From an uncultured beta proteobacterium (GTDB lineage Bacteria > Pseudomonadota > Gammaproteobacteria > Burkholderiales > SG8-41): a stretch of DNA of 42,293 bases. Position 1 is the stretch's first letter; every line of letters starts with the position of its first letter. The translations under genes and the position numbers were made by a program. The notes under the pieces were generated by a model. It saw nothing but the letters and a program-made list of their open reading frames with translations, ran no database searches and was not told the origin of the DNA. The stretch covers positions 1 to 42,293 of the forward strand of contig CAISJL010000113.1 in NCBI GenBank assembly GCA_903885665.1. The letters run 5' to 3'. This document shows, piece by piece, positions 1 to 7,825 of the stretch.

Positions 1-417
1 GATTTCAAACAAGCGCAAACCGAACTCTTCGCTATGCGTCAGCAAATGGCACGCGCAGAACAAGAAGAACCTACCACCAGCCGTGGTGGCAGTGATTACA
101 TCGCCAAATACCGCGATTACAAATACCACGAAACATTATTCGAACTCTTTGCCAAGCAATACGAAATGGCACGCATCGATGAAGCGCGCGAAGGTGCAGT
201 GATACAAGTGGTGGATGTTGCGCTGCCGCCAGAACGCAAAGCAAAACCAAAAAAAGCGTTCATAGCCATCATTGCAACGCTAGCCTCTGGTTTTGTGTTG
301 TTGCTGTTTGTGTTTATTCGTAATGCATTGCGTAATGCGCAACAATCCCCAGAGACCGCACAGAAGCTTGTGCAACTACGAGACGGCTTAAGGCGTGCCA
401 TAGGTAAAAAATCTTAA
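1..417 (+). CDS. Wzz-type polysaccharide chain-length regulator, C-terminal part (5' end outside window)
   Basis: The frame is open from base 1, so the gene begins upstream; 138 residues are visible. They comprise a charged, probably coiled-coil periplasmic stretch (KYRDYKYHETLFELFAKQYE), then a V-V-D-x-A-x-P-P-E-x-x-x-x-P-K segment, a hydrophobic helix near the C terminus (about residues 90-110, AFIAIIATLASG onward) and a short basic tail. The Pro-rich segment directly before a last membrane helix is the usual C-terminal arrangement of Wzz/GNVR-domain proteins, inner-membrane regulators of O-antigen or exopolysaccharide chain length. No tyrosine-kinase domain follows, so it is of the Wzz rather than the Wzc/BY-kinase type. 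The next gene is convergent after 19 bp. Confidence 0.8.
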   Translation, partial: DFKQAQTELFAMRQQMARAEQEEPTTSRGGSDYIAKYRDYKYHETLFELFAKQYEMARIDEAREGAVIQVVDVALPPERKAKPKKAFIAIIATLASGFVLLLFVFIRNALRNAQQSPETAQKLVQLRDGLRRAIGKKS

Positions 418-436
418 ACTATTAATTAACTCCGCG

Positions 437-1324
437 CTAAGCCACCGGGTTCTCTAAAGTCCCAATCCCCTCAATCGTAATCGCCACCCGGTCACCTGCG
501 TGTAAAAACTTTGGTGGGTTAAAACCAATTCCAACACCCGCACACGTGCCTGTAGCAATCAAATCTCCTGGTTCTAGGGTCATAATCCGCGACAAGTCGG
601 CAATCAAACGGGGTATATCAAAAATCAATTGATTCACCAAGGTGTTTTGCCGCAATTCACCATTGACTCGAGTCGTTAATCGGCGTTGCGTAACATCACC
701 GATTTCATCGGCCGTCACAATGCACGGCCCCATCGGACAAAACCCATCCAGGCTCTTACCAAAAAACCATTGCTTGTGCTGATTCTGCAAGGTGCGTGCC
801 GTCACATCATTTATGATTGTGTAGCCATAGACATGACAATAAGCATCTGCTTGACTAATATGACGACCGCCTTCGCCCATCACTACAGTCAATTCCCCTT
901 CGTAATCGACCGAGTTGGTGTAATCATTTGCACTCGGGATTGCGTCCCCCGGGCCAATCACTGAGTTTGGCCACTTGGTAAAAATAATCGGCAACTCAGG
1001 CACTGCATCGGCACCTGCACTCGAATCAAATCCACTTTGATGAAACTCTTTGGCGTGTTCAAAGTAATTTTTTCCCACACACAATATATTCTTGGCAGGT
1101 CGTGGTATTGGAGCCAACAACTGCACACTCGCTGCAGGCAAGCGACCCTGACCGCTATTAACTGCGCGGCGCGCCCGACGCAAGCCCGTAGCACCCAGCG
1201 CAATAAACGCTAGCATTGATTGCGGCAAACGTGTACCCACAGACAAGTCTACAATCTCGCGAGTCTCTACAAGTTCAACCCCAATGCGTTGCCCCTTGCT
1301 GTCTTTAAATGTCACTAAGCGCAT
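437..1324 (-). CDS. Fumarylacetoacetate hydrolase (FAA) family protein
   Basis: This is a 295-residue member of the FAH/2-keto-4-pentenoate hydratase family, metal-dependent enzymes that hydrolyse, hydrate or decarboxylate 2-keto-acid intermediates of aromatic and related catabolism. The N-terminal MRLVTFKDSKG strand is followed by the FAH core. The core shows VDYEGELTVVMG with the metal-binding acids, NDVTARTLQ, the GKSLDGFCPMGP loop and a C-terminal PGDLIATGTCAGVG motif. The frame is open for 17 more codons upstream, but ATG at 1324 is preferred because it begins the conserved strand and has TTTGGAGAC upstream. The exact reaction cannot be read from the sequence. It is divergent from the SDR/Bug pair at 1547, so the two units may share a control region. 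Confidence 0.88.
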   Translation of the reverse strand: MRLVTFKDSKGQRIGVELVETREIVDLSVGTRLPQSMLAFIALGATGLRRARRAVNSGQGRLPAASVQLLAPIPRPAKNILCVGKNYFEHAKEFHQSGFDSSAGADAVPELPIIFTKWPNSVIGPGDAIPSANDYTNSVDYEGELTVVMGEGGRHISQADAYCHVYGYTIINDVTARTLQNQHKQWFFGKSLDGFCPMGPCIVTADEIGDVTQRRLTTRVNGELRQNTLVNQLIFDIPRLIADLSRIMTLEPGDLIATGTCAGVGIGFNPPKFLHAGDRVAITIEGIGTLENPVA

Positions 1325-1546
1325 AGCGAAAATGTCTCCAAAAGTCATTACAATGGTTGGGCCTATACAGCCCATTTAAATTTATTCCATTATATAGCGA
1401 TCGTTCATACAATGATCTCAAACCCCGTTATACTATTAAAAAAGATCAAGGTTGACGCAAACAGGTTTATAAAAACTGCCACCGATCAACGTCATATGAC
1501 ATACCCGTAGGATGCTGCGTTGCACACTACAGACCGAGGAGCAGAT

Positions 1547-2326
1547 ATGGATCTCGAATTAAAAGGCTTAAGCGCACTAGTCACTGGTGCTTCCCGTGGT
1601 ATTGGTTACGCCATCGCTATGGGTTTAGCTCGTGAGGGCGTTAACCTTCACCTTGCCGCACGCTCTAGCGCAGACTTAGAAACTGCGCGCACCCAAATCC
1701 TCGCGCAATACCCAGTAAAAATCAGTACCTATCCACTCGACCTAAGCGTTAGTCAAAGCATCAATCAGCTAGCTGCACAATGTGCTGATGTGGATATTCT
1801 GATCAACAATGCTGGCAGCATCACCTCGGGTCGACTAGGCGATATTGACGAAGCACGCTGGCGTGAAGCGTGGGAACTGAAAGTATTTGGTTATATCAAT
1901 CTCACCCGTGCACTCTACAAAACCATGTGCCAAAGACGTCACGGTGTTATTGTGAATGTCATTGGTGTCGCCGGCGAACGCCTACGGCAAGACTATATTG
2001 CCGGCAGTACGGGTAACGCTGCGCTGATGGCGTTTACCCGTAATCTTGGTGGTGAAAGCGTTGATCATCAAGTGCGCGTGGTTGGCGTCAACCCGGGACA
2101 AATTGAAACTGACCGCCTGCGCCAACGCCTAGAAAAACGTGCTGCAAAAGAACTGGGCGATCCCCAGCGCTGGCGGGAGCTGATTGAAGACCCCCCTCTT
2201 GGGCGCTTAGCCAGACCTGATGAAGTGGCAGACTCCGTGCTCTATCTAGCCTCGGCACGCGCTTCATACATCAGCGGCACTATTCTCACGGTCGACGGTG
2301 GACGCGCAGTCCGCCACCATACTTAA
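1547..2326 (+). CDS. SDR-fold protein lacking the canonical catalytic residues
   Basis: A 259-residue short-chain dehydrogenase/reductase fold. TGASRGIG (residues 14-20) is the nucleotide-binding motif, NNAG (87-90) is present, and the PG.IETD and tail D-G-G motifs are recognisable. Ungapped comparison with the PhaB encoded at 22994 shows the whole catalytic tetrad changed: Asn to Lys112, Ser to Gly140, Tyr to Gly153, Lys to Asn157. The segment reads NVIGVAGE...IAGSTGNAAL where PhaB has NVSS...YSAAK. It may still bind NAD(P) but cannot use standard SDR chemistry. ATG at 1547 is chosen because GAGGAG lies about 5 bp upstream; a TTG extension to 1520 has no support. The stop is 6 bp before the Bug gene, so the two are probably co-transcribed. 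Confidence 0.88.
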   Translation: MDLELKGLSALVTGASRGIGYAIAMGLAREGVNLHLAARSSADLETARTQILAQYPVKISTYPLDLSVSQSINQLAAQCADVDILINNAGSITSGRLGDIDEARWREAWELKVFGYINLTRALYKTMCQRRHGVIVNVIGVAGERLRQDYIAGSTGNAALMAFTRNLGGESVDHQVRVVGVNPGQIETDRLRQRLEKRAAKELGDPQRWRELIEDPPLGRLARPDEVADSVLYLASARASYISGTILTVDGGRAVRHHT

Positions 2327-2332
2327 CATATC

Positions 2333-3316
2333 ATGCGTCGCCCAATAGTCTTTGGCTACGGGATTACTATAGCGCTTTGCGGTCTGTTCCTAATCAATAC
2401 CACAAACAGTCTTGCTCAGACTTATCCTAACAAGCCAATACACATTGTTGTGCCATTTCCACCCGGCGGTGGTGTTGATGTGGTGGCCCGTGTAGTCGGT
2501 CGCAAGCTCAATGAATCACTGTCGCAACCAGTAGTCATTGAAAACCGTGGTGGAGCGGCCGGCACCTTGGGCGCTGAATATGTTGCCAAGGCAAGTGCCG
2601 ATGGTCACACTATCGGTTTATTCACCAGCACCTTGTTAATGACGCCGGCATTACAAAAAGTGCCCTACGATGCCCTCAAAGACTTTGCCCCCATCATCTT
2701 ATTTGCCACAGTACCTAACATTTTGGTTGTGCATCCTTCTCTACCGGCGCGCAACCTCAACGACTTATTACAACTAGCTAGAAACCGTCCCGGACAACTC
2801 ACCCATGGCACCTCTGGCCCAGGGAGCGTGCCACACCTCATGATGGAACTATTGCGCTCGATGGTGCCGCAATTTGCCATCGTGCACGTGCCCTACAAAG
2901 GCAATGCTCAGGCCATTACCGATTTACTCGGCGGCCACATCACCATGCATATTTCATCGATGATCTCGGCCACGCCATACATTAGCAATCACAAACTACG
3001 CGCAATAGCAGTCACTAGTGGCAAACGCTCGCGCGCAGCACAACAAGTCCCCACCTTTGCCGAGTCAGGGGCAGCGGGCTATGACGTGAGCTCATTATGG
3101 GGATTTTTAGCACCCGCGCAAACCGCAGTGGACGTCACGCAAAAACTCTACAACGAGATTGGTAAAATTCTGCGCGTGCCCGAAGTCAATGATCACTTGG
3201 CGAGCCAAGGGGCAGATATCTCGGGTGCAGGCCCTAGTGAGTATCTCGCATTAATGAAAATTGAGCTGGCACGCTGGCCGAAAGTCGTAGCCAGCGCCAA
3301 GATTCAAATTCAATAA
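2333..3316 (+). CDS. Bug/TctC-family tripartite tricarboxylate receptor
   Basis: A 327-residue periplasmic solute-binding protein. A Sec signal peptide (hydrophobic residues about 8-28, cleavage near SLAQ-TYP) is followed by YPNKPIHIVVPFPPGGGVDVVAR, the family signature whose PPGGG loop contacts the ligand carboxylate. Later motifs are ENRGGAAGTLGAEYVAKA, HVPYKGNAQAITDLLGG and the S-G-A-A-G-Y-D-V segment. These receptors bind di- and tricarboxylates or other small organic acids, but ligand identity cannot be predicted from sequence. It directly follows the degenerate SDR (6 bp gap). No TctA/TctB membrane genes are in the window, so it is an orphan receptor. Confidence 0.93.
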   Translation: MRRPIVFGYGITIALCGLFLINTTNSLAQTYPNKPIHIVVPFPPGGGVDVVARVVGRKLNESLSQPVVIENRGGAAGTLGAEYVAKASADGHTIGLFTSTLLMTPALQKVPYDALKDFAPIILFATVPNILVVHPSLPARNLNDLLQLARNRPGQLTHGTSGPGSVPHLMMELLRSMVPQFAIVHVPYKGNAQAITDLLGGHITMHISSMISATPYISNHKLRAIAVTSGKRSRAAQQVPTFAESGAAGYDVSSLWGFLAPAQTAVDVTQKLYNEIGKILRVPEVNDHLASQGADISGAGPSEYLALMKIELARWPKVVASAKIQIQ

Positions 3317-3406
3317 AATTTAGTTTTACTCAGCATCAAACTCATTCCGCTACAATCTCAGCGCGTTTAAAATTCACCCCGTTTAACACTCAATCAGCTC
3401 TTCTCA

Positions 3407-3922
3407 TCAATGCCCAACATCCAGCGCCACTAAAAACCGCGATACTAAATTATACGCAGCTACTGTTGCGGTTAACTCTACCAACTCACGGGCACTAAAA
3501 ATTGCTTTAAGCGGCTCATAGATTGACTCTGGCACCACAACCTCTTTGGTCATCACATCGGTATAGGCCAAGACCGCGCGCTCTTCAGCACTAAACAGTG
3601 GCGAATCAGCCCAATGCGTCAAGGCGGTCATTTGTGCATCGCTGACTCCCGCCTCTAACGCTGGACCCCGGTGTGCATTAAATTCGTAAGGCGCATGATT
3701 GAGTAATGCCACCCGCAAAATCACTAATTCACGATACTGCCCAGGCAAGGACGATTCACGTCGCACAGCGGTTAAAAAATGTAACCACCCGGCAGCAATC
3801 GGCGGACTATTGAGCAGCGTGCCGTAGAGCGCAGATACGCGCCCTCGCTGACCTTTCACATCCGCAATCAAGGACGCTAATTCAGGGTGTGCTGCTTCAT
3901 CAATCGGATTGACTCTAGCCAT
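3407..3922 (-). CDS. Carboxymuconolactone decarboxylase (CMD/AhpD-like) family protein
   Basis: A 171-residue all-alpha protein of the CMD/AhpD superfamily. The core ELVILRVALLNHAPYEFNAHRGPALEAG carries the conserved Glu and His but has Asn where AhpD-type members have the peroxidatic CxxC cysteines. It therefore belongs to the Cys-less 'Y-E-x-x-x-H' group and is unlikely to be a peroxidase. The C-terminal ELVELTATVAAYNLVSRF helix is typical. The substrate is unknown; such genes commonly sit in aromatic or organic-acid catabolic clusters. ATG at 3922 is preceded by a purine-rich GAGAAAGG at a long spacing. The upstream 60 bp contain short direct repeats (ACAATACGAAA, AATCAAAGAT). Confidence 0.82.
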   Translation of the reverse strand: MARVNPIDEAAHPELASLIADVKGQRGRVSALYGTLLNSPPIAAGWLHFLTAVRRESSLPGQYRELVILRVALLNHAPYEFNAHRGPALEAGVSDAQMTALTHWADSPLFSAEERAVLAYTDVMTKEVVVPESIYEPLKAIFSARELVELTATVAAYNLVSRFLVALDVGH

Positions 3923-4084
3923 GATGGCGCTTACCTTTCTCTATGAACAATACGAAACGAACAATACGAAATCAAAGATACAAAATCAAAGATGCAATCT
4001 GAATCATGCTACATGTTGCCAACGCTGCATGCTTCAACTAACGCTGGCTCCATAGCTAATCTACTCAATAGTAAATAGTAAAAA

Positions 4085-5116
4085 CTAACCCTTAGCGGCC
4101 AAGGCTTCCAAAGACTCAACCACTTTACGTTCCACTAAAATACCCTCTACGCGTCGCTGTTCACGTTCACGCATCGCGCGCTCCGAAGGCACGCGAATTT
4201 CATCCACTCCAGGCTGACGTGGCGTGGCTTTAATTTGGCGCACATACTCAGACATCTGCTCTTTAAATTCACCACCAGGTAGCATCACATTCGGGTCAAC
4301 CACCCAGAATAAAAATCCGTAGTCACGAACCTCGCCTTTGGTTAAGGCAGCACCTGCCAATAAACCCAAGGCTTGAATGGCAAACGACAAGCCATAACCT
4401 TTATGACCACCAAATGGTGCAACACCGCCTTTTAACACGGCACTCGCATCGGTAGATGGCTGTCCATGCTCATCAAAGCCCACACCTGCAGGCAGGGGCT
4501 CTTGCAAGTGCGCATGTAGCATCACCTCACCCCACATAAAAGAGGCAGTACCCATATCAAAAATCACCGGGCCATCATTCGAGGGAAAACCAAAACAAAT
4601 CGGATTAGTACCTAACATGGGGCGAGCCGCACCTGGCGGCAATACGCGAGGGTGTGCACTGGAAGTATGAATCGCAACCAAACCTTCTCGCACGACCTTC
4701 TCCACAAAATAAGCGTTACGACCGCTGTAATAACTATTGTAAGCGCCCACAGAGGCCATGCCCGACGTCTTAGCCTTGGCAATGGCTAATTCAGCAGCGC
4801 GATAGGCTGCGATATAACCCACATTGTTTCCACCATCCAGTAGTGCCGACACGGGCGTCTCGTTCACCACCCGTACTGGCAGTCGCGGACCACGCGTGCG
4901 CTCATCACCGGCAATCGCTAAGATGCGAGGTAGCCCTGCAAAACGATACCCACATAAAGAGTTATCGACTAACTGATCAACAATAATATGCGCGTCTTCA
5001 CCGCTATACCCGACTGCTTTTAGGGCACGCTCACCCAACTGCGTGGCATCAGTCGCCGACATACGAACGGTATTTGTGGTATCGGCATCTAATAATTGAG
5101 AATTTTTTGTGGACAT
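4085..5116 (-). CDS. Ldh-family (malate/L-lactate dehydrogenase-like) oxidoreductase, divergent active site
   Basis: A 343-residue protein of the type-2 malate/L-lactate dehydrogenase family (NAD(P)-dependent, not Rossmann-type). Family features are the N-terminal helical segment, LLDGGNNVGYIAAYRAAELAI, GTNPICFGFPS, the FDMGTASFMWGEV region and GGHKGYGLS near residue 245. The residues normally used for catalysis are altered. The RGxxSHGxxR motif reads GYRFAG (residues 56-61), so Ser-His becomes Phe-Ala, and the NSNHFG loop reads NSYYSG (127-132). The activity may therefore differ from classical 2-oxoacid reduction. A strong AGGAGTG ribosome site lies about 8 bp before ATG 5116. It probably forms a loose minus-strand cluster with the upstream cupin-rubredoxin gene, separated from it by a terminator-like hairpin. 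Confidence 0.85.
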   Translation of the reverse strand: MSTKNSQLLDADTTNTVRMSATDATQLGERALKAVGYSGEDAHIIVDQLVDNSLCGYRFAGLPRILAIAGDERTRGPRLPVRVVNETPVSALLDGGNNVGYIAAYRAAELAIAKAKTSGMASVGAYNSYYSGRNAYFVEKVVREGLVAIHTSSAHPRVLPPGAARPMLGTNPICFGFPSNDGPVIFDMGTASFMWGEVMLHAHLQEPLPAGVGFDEHGQPSTDASAVLKGGVAPFGGHKGYGLSFAIQALGLLAGAALTKGEVRDYGFLFWVVDPNVMLPGGEFKEQMSEYVRQIKATPRQPGVDEIRVPSERAMREREQRRVEGILVERKVVESLEALAAKG

Positions 5117-5178
5117 CGTACTGCACTCCTATATAAACCTCGCGCAGAGGTTGCTGATTCAATGAAAGTCATACCTGC

Positions 5179-5215
5179 AAAACAATACGGCAACGCCAGT
5201 GACACGTTGCCGTAT
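5179..5215 (-). terminator. Probable rho-independent terminator after the cupin-rubredoxin gene
   Basis: A perfect 11-bp inverted repeat (ATACGGCAACG at 5185-5195 and its complement at 5205-5215) encloses a 9-nt loop. Read on the minus strand the hairpin is followed by TGTTTTG, a modest U-rich tract. It lies between the cupin-rubredoxin gene and the Ldh-family gene, both on the minus strand. It would separate or attenuate their transcription. Confidence 0.55.
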
Positions 5216-5256
5216 GTCTATATTAAAAACATCCTAAACACTATGTAGGTTATTGA

Positions 5257-5288
5257 GTATTACGTATTACGTATTACGTATTACGTAT
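5257..5288. repeat. Heptanucleotide tandem repeat (GTATTAC x4.5)
   Basis: Four perfect copies of GTATTAC plus GTAT stand in the intergenic region downstream of the cupin-rubredoxin gene. The tract is AT-rich and noncoding. It looks like a product of replication slippage. Confidence 0.95.
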
Positions 5289-5360
5289 CAACACCCGCAC
5301 CAAAAATAACTGACAGGCGCTACTAATAACTAATACACCTAGCTGCTATGCAATCTTGAG

Positions 5361-6305
5361 TTAATTAACCACTCGCATTTGAAACTCGCTCTTACCGGTC
5401 GAACAGTCTGGGCAAATCCAATCCTCTGGTACATCTTCCCATGGCGTGCCCGGTGCTACACCCTCGTCCGGCATGCCCTTGGCTTCGTCATACACAAATG
5501 CACACAACATGCATTCCCAAACGCGCGTGCCCGGCGCACCTTTTGCTTGAACAGTCGTTGTGGTTGTGGTCGCTGTTGATGTCGACCAAGTGCGTGGGAA
5601 ATGCAATACCAAGGCGTCCACACCATCAGCGCCGGCAACCACTTCAAAAGCACCCTCTTCTGGAGTCACAAAAGCCACTGACAACGCACAGTACTCCTTA
5701 CCCTGATAAATCAAACTACCACGGGTAATGATTAAGTATTGGCCATTGGTCAGCGCAGGGTCTGGTGCCATGGCCCGACCATTTGCAGCCACCGTCATTG
5801 CAAAACTGGCTAAACCAGCATCACCTTTAATATCAGTAAACGCATTCACTGCAGCACCATCGGTCACCGGTGTGAACTTAGGTAACTCAGTGGCTTGCCA
5901 CGGGTTACGGTTAGCGATGGACTTGAGTTTGGCTAGCTTTTCTGGCTCGTCTAAATATTGCGCACCAGGATCTTTGTGCGCACGCAAAGTTAAGAATCCC
6001 ATTTGCTGATCACCAAAAATAATCGGGCCATAAGGGGTATAGCCTTTGGTGAAATGCACAGCATTCACACTTAAATCATGTTTGCCCATGACGCCATTAC
6101 CATGCACGATCACTTGATACTGATCGTTCTCATGAAAATGCGGTTTAATCACACGCCCTTCAGTCCCCTCAACCAAAAAAGCAACTGGCGTTGCAGCATT
6201 ATGCTCATCGGCTGAAATAAAATTAGTACGCCAAGCAGTGCCAGTCGGTGTTTGCCGTTGGGTTTTTTGGGCTTTCATATCTTCGTAGGCTGCGATTTGT
6301 GGCAT
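5361..6305 (-). CDS. Cupin domain protein with C-terminal rubredoxin domain
   Basis: A 314-residue two-part protein. Residues about 1-240 form a (bi)cupin region: VIKPHFHENDQYQVIVHG contains the first cupin motif with His56 and His58, and Gln takes the usual Glu place. A second beta-rich half (GQYLIITRGSLIYQGKEY) follows. After a Thr/Ser/Ala-rich linker comes a complete rubredoxin domain with iron ligands Cys265, Cys268, Cys298 and Cys301 (CMLCAFVYDEAKG ... DWICPDC). Rubredoxins carry one electron on an Fe(SCys)4 centre, so the fusion suggests a cupin oxygenase or oxidase with built-in electron delivery; this is inference. GGAG about 8 bp before ATG 6305 supports the start. It could be read as an anthranilate-dioxygenase-like cupin, but no specific substrate can be named. 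Confidence 0.85.
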   Translation of the reverse strand: MPQIAAYEDMKAQKTQRQTPTGTAWRTNFISADEHNAATPVAFLVEGTEGRVIKPHFHENDQYQVIVHGNGVMGKHDLSVNAVHFTKGYTPYGPIIFGDQQMGFLTLRAHKDPGAQYLDEPEKLAKLKSIANRNPWQATELPKFTPVTDGAAVNAFTDIKGDAGLASFAMTVAANGRAMAPDPALTNGQYLIITRGSLIYQGKEYCALSVAFVTPEEGAFEVVAGADGVDALVLHFPRTWSTSTATTTTTTVQAKGAPGTRVWECMLCAFVYDEAKGMPDEGVAPGTPWEDVPEDWICPDCSTGKSEFQMRVVN

Positions 6306-6356
6306 GCGTCACTCCTTTTTTATTAACAATTAGATCAACATAGATCAATAAACATA

Positions 6357-6396
6357 AGATCAACAAAGATCAACAAAGATCAACATAAGTCAACAT
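6357..6396. repeat. 10-bp direct repeats (AGATCAACAA-type) upstream of the cupin-rubredoxin gene
   Basis: Two perfect and two imperfect copies of AGATCAACAA stand in tandem. Further AGATCAA copies lie at about 6332-6348. They occupy the putative 5' leader or promoter of the cupin-rubredoxin gene. No known operator is recognised. Confidence 0.85.
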
Positions 6397-6559
6397 AAAA
6401 TCCATAATTACCTCAGATGGTCACGATCAATTAGTCGCGATGAGCGCTGCCGTGGTTCGCAATATGAACCAATATAAAGCAAGCAGCTTCTAGCCAAATG
6501 GATAGTCTCTATTGTATACGGACTTCACCCCGGCGAGACAACTGACACCACTAAAACCC

Positions 6560-6739
6560 TTATTTTTTTGCAGCTTCTGTATCAGGAATCACTACATCAA
6601 CGACGGCACCCACAGTTTTAGCACCCACTTTGACCACAGTGCTGACTACCGTAACGCCAGCATCAGCTACCGCAATAACACTGCAGCCGGTTTGCATTAA
6701 TACACCGAATAGCGTCATGCAAAGCACGATATATTTCAT
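6560..6739 (-). CDS. Small lipoprotein (59 aa)
   Basis: The short protein has a lipoprotein signal peptide (MKYIVLCMTLFGVLMQTGC, lipobox with Cys19). It continues as SVIAVADAGVTVVSTVVKVG and ends in PDTEAAKK. Ala/Val-rich lipoproteins of this length starting C-S-V-I-A-V-A-D-A are widespread in Proteobacteria, but their function is unknown. The start is set at 6739 because the signal peptide begins there and GAGG precedes it by 9 bp. The frame stays open upstream through four 15-bp repeats, each supplying another in-frame ATG, so longer isoforms cannot be excluded. Confidence 0.72.
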   Translation of the reverse strand: MKYIVLCMTLFGVLMQTGCSVIAVADAGVTVVSTVVKVGAKTVGAVVDVVIPDTEAAKK

Positions 6740-6740
6740 G

Positions 6741-6810
6741 GCACACAACCTCATTGAACACAGTCTCATTGAACGCATCCTCATTGAACACAGCCTCATT
6801 AAACGCATCA
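6741..6810 (-). repeat. 15-bp tandem repeats spanning the lipoprotein ribosome-binding region
   Basis: On the + strand four consecutive 15-bp units of the form TCATTGAACRCANYC occupy 6751-6810. On the minus strand each gives an ATGAG core, that is an in-frame ATG plus a partial Shine-Dalgarno element (ATGAGG). Because 15 is a multiple of three, each unit adds an in-frame potential start and five codons (M-R-L-C-S-like). Confidence 0.9.
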
Positions 6811-6853
6811 TTGGGGCGAAGTGAATTGAATACTACCCCCATACACAGCTCAT

Positions 6854-7825
6854 CTAGTCTGCTTTCACCTTGGCATCGCGCGCCACCTGAGACCAACGCG
6901 CCACTTCAGCCTTCACAAACACTGCAAACGCCTCCGGCCTGCTGCCCACTGGTTCCGAGGCTTCTGCTTGCAAACGCTTGGTGATTTCAGCACCCTGCAA
7001 GGCTTTGGTCGCCTCAAAATAAATGCGCTCTACAATCGGTTGCGCCACTTTAATCGGCGCGAAATATCCCATCCACCCAGTAAACGCAAAACCAGGCAAA
7101 CCAGACTCAGCAATGGTTGGGACATCGGGCAATGCCGTTGATCGCTGCGGAGTAGTCACCGCCAGCAAGCGCAAACGTCCCTCTTTGACTTGTGGTAGCG
7201 TAGACAAGGGACTAGAGAACATATATTGCACACGTCCTGCCAATACATCCCCTACCGCCAAAGGGATGCCCCGATAGGGCACATGCACCGTATCAATCTT
7301 AGCCATTAATTTAAACAACTCACCGGCTAAGTGATTAGAAGTCGCGTTACCCCCTGAACCATAATTCAACTGCCCCGGTCGAGTGCGCGCTAAGGCCACT
7401 AATTCCGCTACCGTGCGCACCCCTAGCCCCATATTCGCCACCAATACATTAGACTGCGTGAGGGTCTGGGTAATCGGGCAAAAATCACGAATCAAATCAA
7501 CCGCTAAGTTCTGTTGCACGCTACCGCGAATCACCACAGTGGCTGTGGTAAACATCAGGGTATAACCATCCGCAGGCGCGCGTGCTGCCAACTCAGCGCC
7601 TAGCGGACCAATTCGGTTATCCACAATAAACTGTTGTCCCATAGCCTCATAGAATTTTTGCGAAATCGCGCGTGCGACCACGTCAGCTGCACCACCGGCT
7701 TGGGAGGGCACGATGATTCGAACGGGCTTATGCGGATAGGCGCCCAACACGAGCGTCGCATTGCTACAAACAATCAAGCACAACAAAGCCTGTATGAAGC
7801 GATTAGTAAGAGGACTATACGTCAT
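6854..7825 (-). CDS. Bug/TctC-family receptor
   Basis: A 323-residue periplasmic solute receptor. The signal peptide is RFIQALLCLIVCSNATLVLGA, then YPHKPVRIIVPSQAGGAADVVAR, DNRIGPLGAELAARAPADGYT, HVPYRGIPLAVGDVLAGR and the final K-A-E-V-A-R-W-S-Q-V helix. The usual PFPPGGG loop reads PSQAGGA, a divergent ligand loop. ATG 7825 is preferred over the 349-residue extension because a normal signal peptide starts there. The start lies inside the end of the small upstream gene (11-bp overlap), which suggests translational coupling. The ligand is unknown. Confidence 0.9.
   Translation of the reverse strand: MTYSPLTNRFIQALLCLIVCSNATLVLGAYPHKPVRIIVPSQAGGAADVVARAISQKFYEAMGQQFIVDNRIGPLGAELAARAPADGYTLMFTTATVVIRGSVQQNLAVDLIRDFCPITQTLTQSNVLVANMGLGVRTVAELVALARTRPGQLNYGSGGNATSNHLAGELFKLMAKIDTVHVPYRGIPLAVGDVLAGRVQYMFSSPLSTLPQVKEGRLRLLAVTTPQRSTALPDVPTIAESGLPGFAFTGWMGYFAPIKVAQPIVERIYFEATKALQGAEITKRLQAEASEPVGSRPEAFAVFVKAEVARWSQVARDAKVKAD

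Noticed and set aside
3407-3922. AhpD-type peroxidase or a third selenoprotein in the CMD-family gene
   Set aside because: The CxxC positions are not cysteine, and no in-frame TGA occurs within or next to the conserved region.
5257-5288. CRISPR or iteron interpretation of the GTATTAC repeat
   Set aside because: Units are only 7 bp with no spacers, and there is no replication or cas gene nearby.
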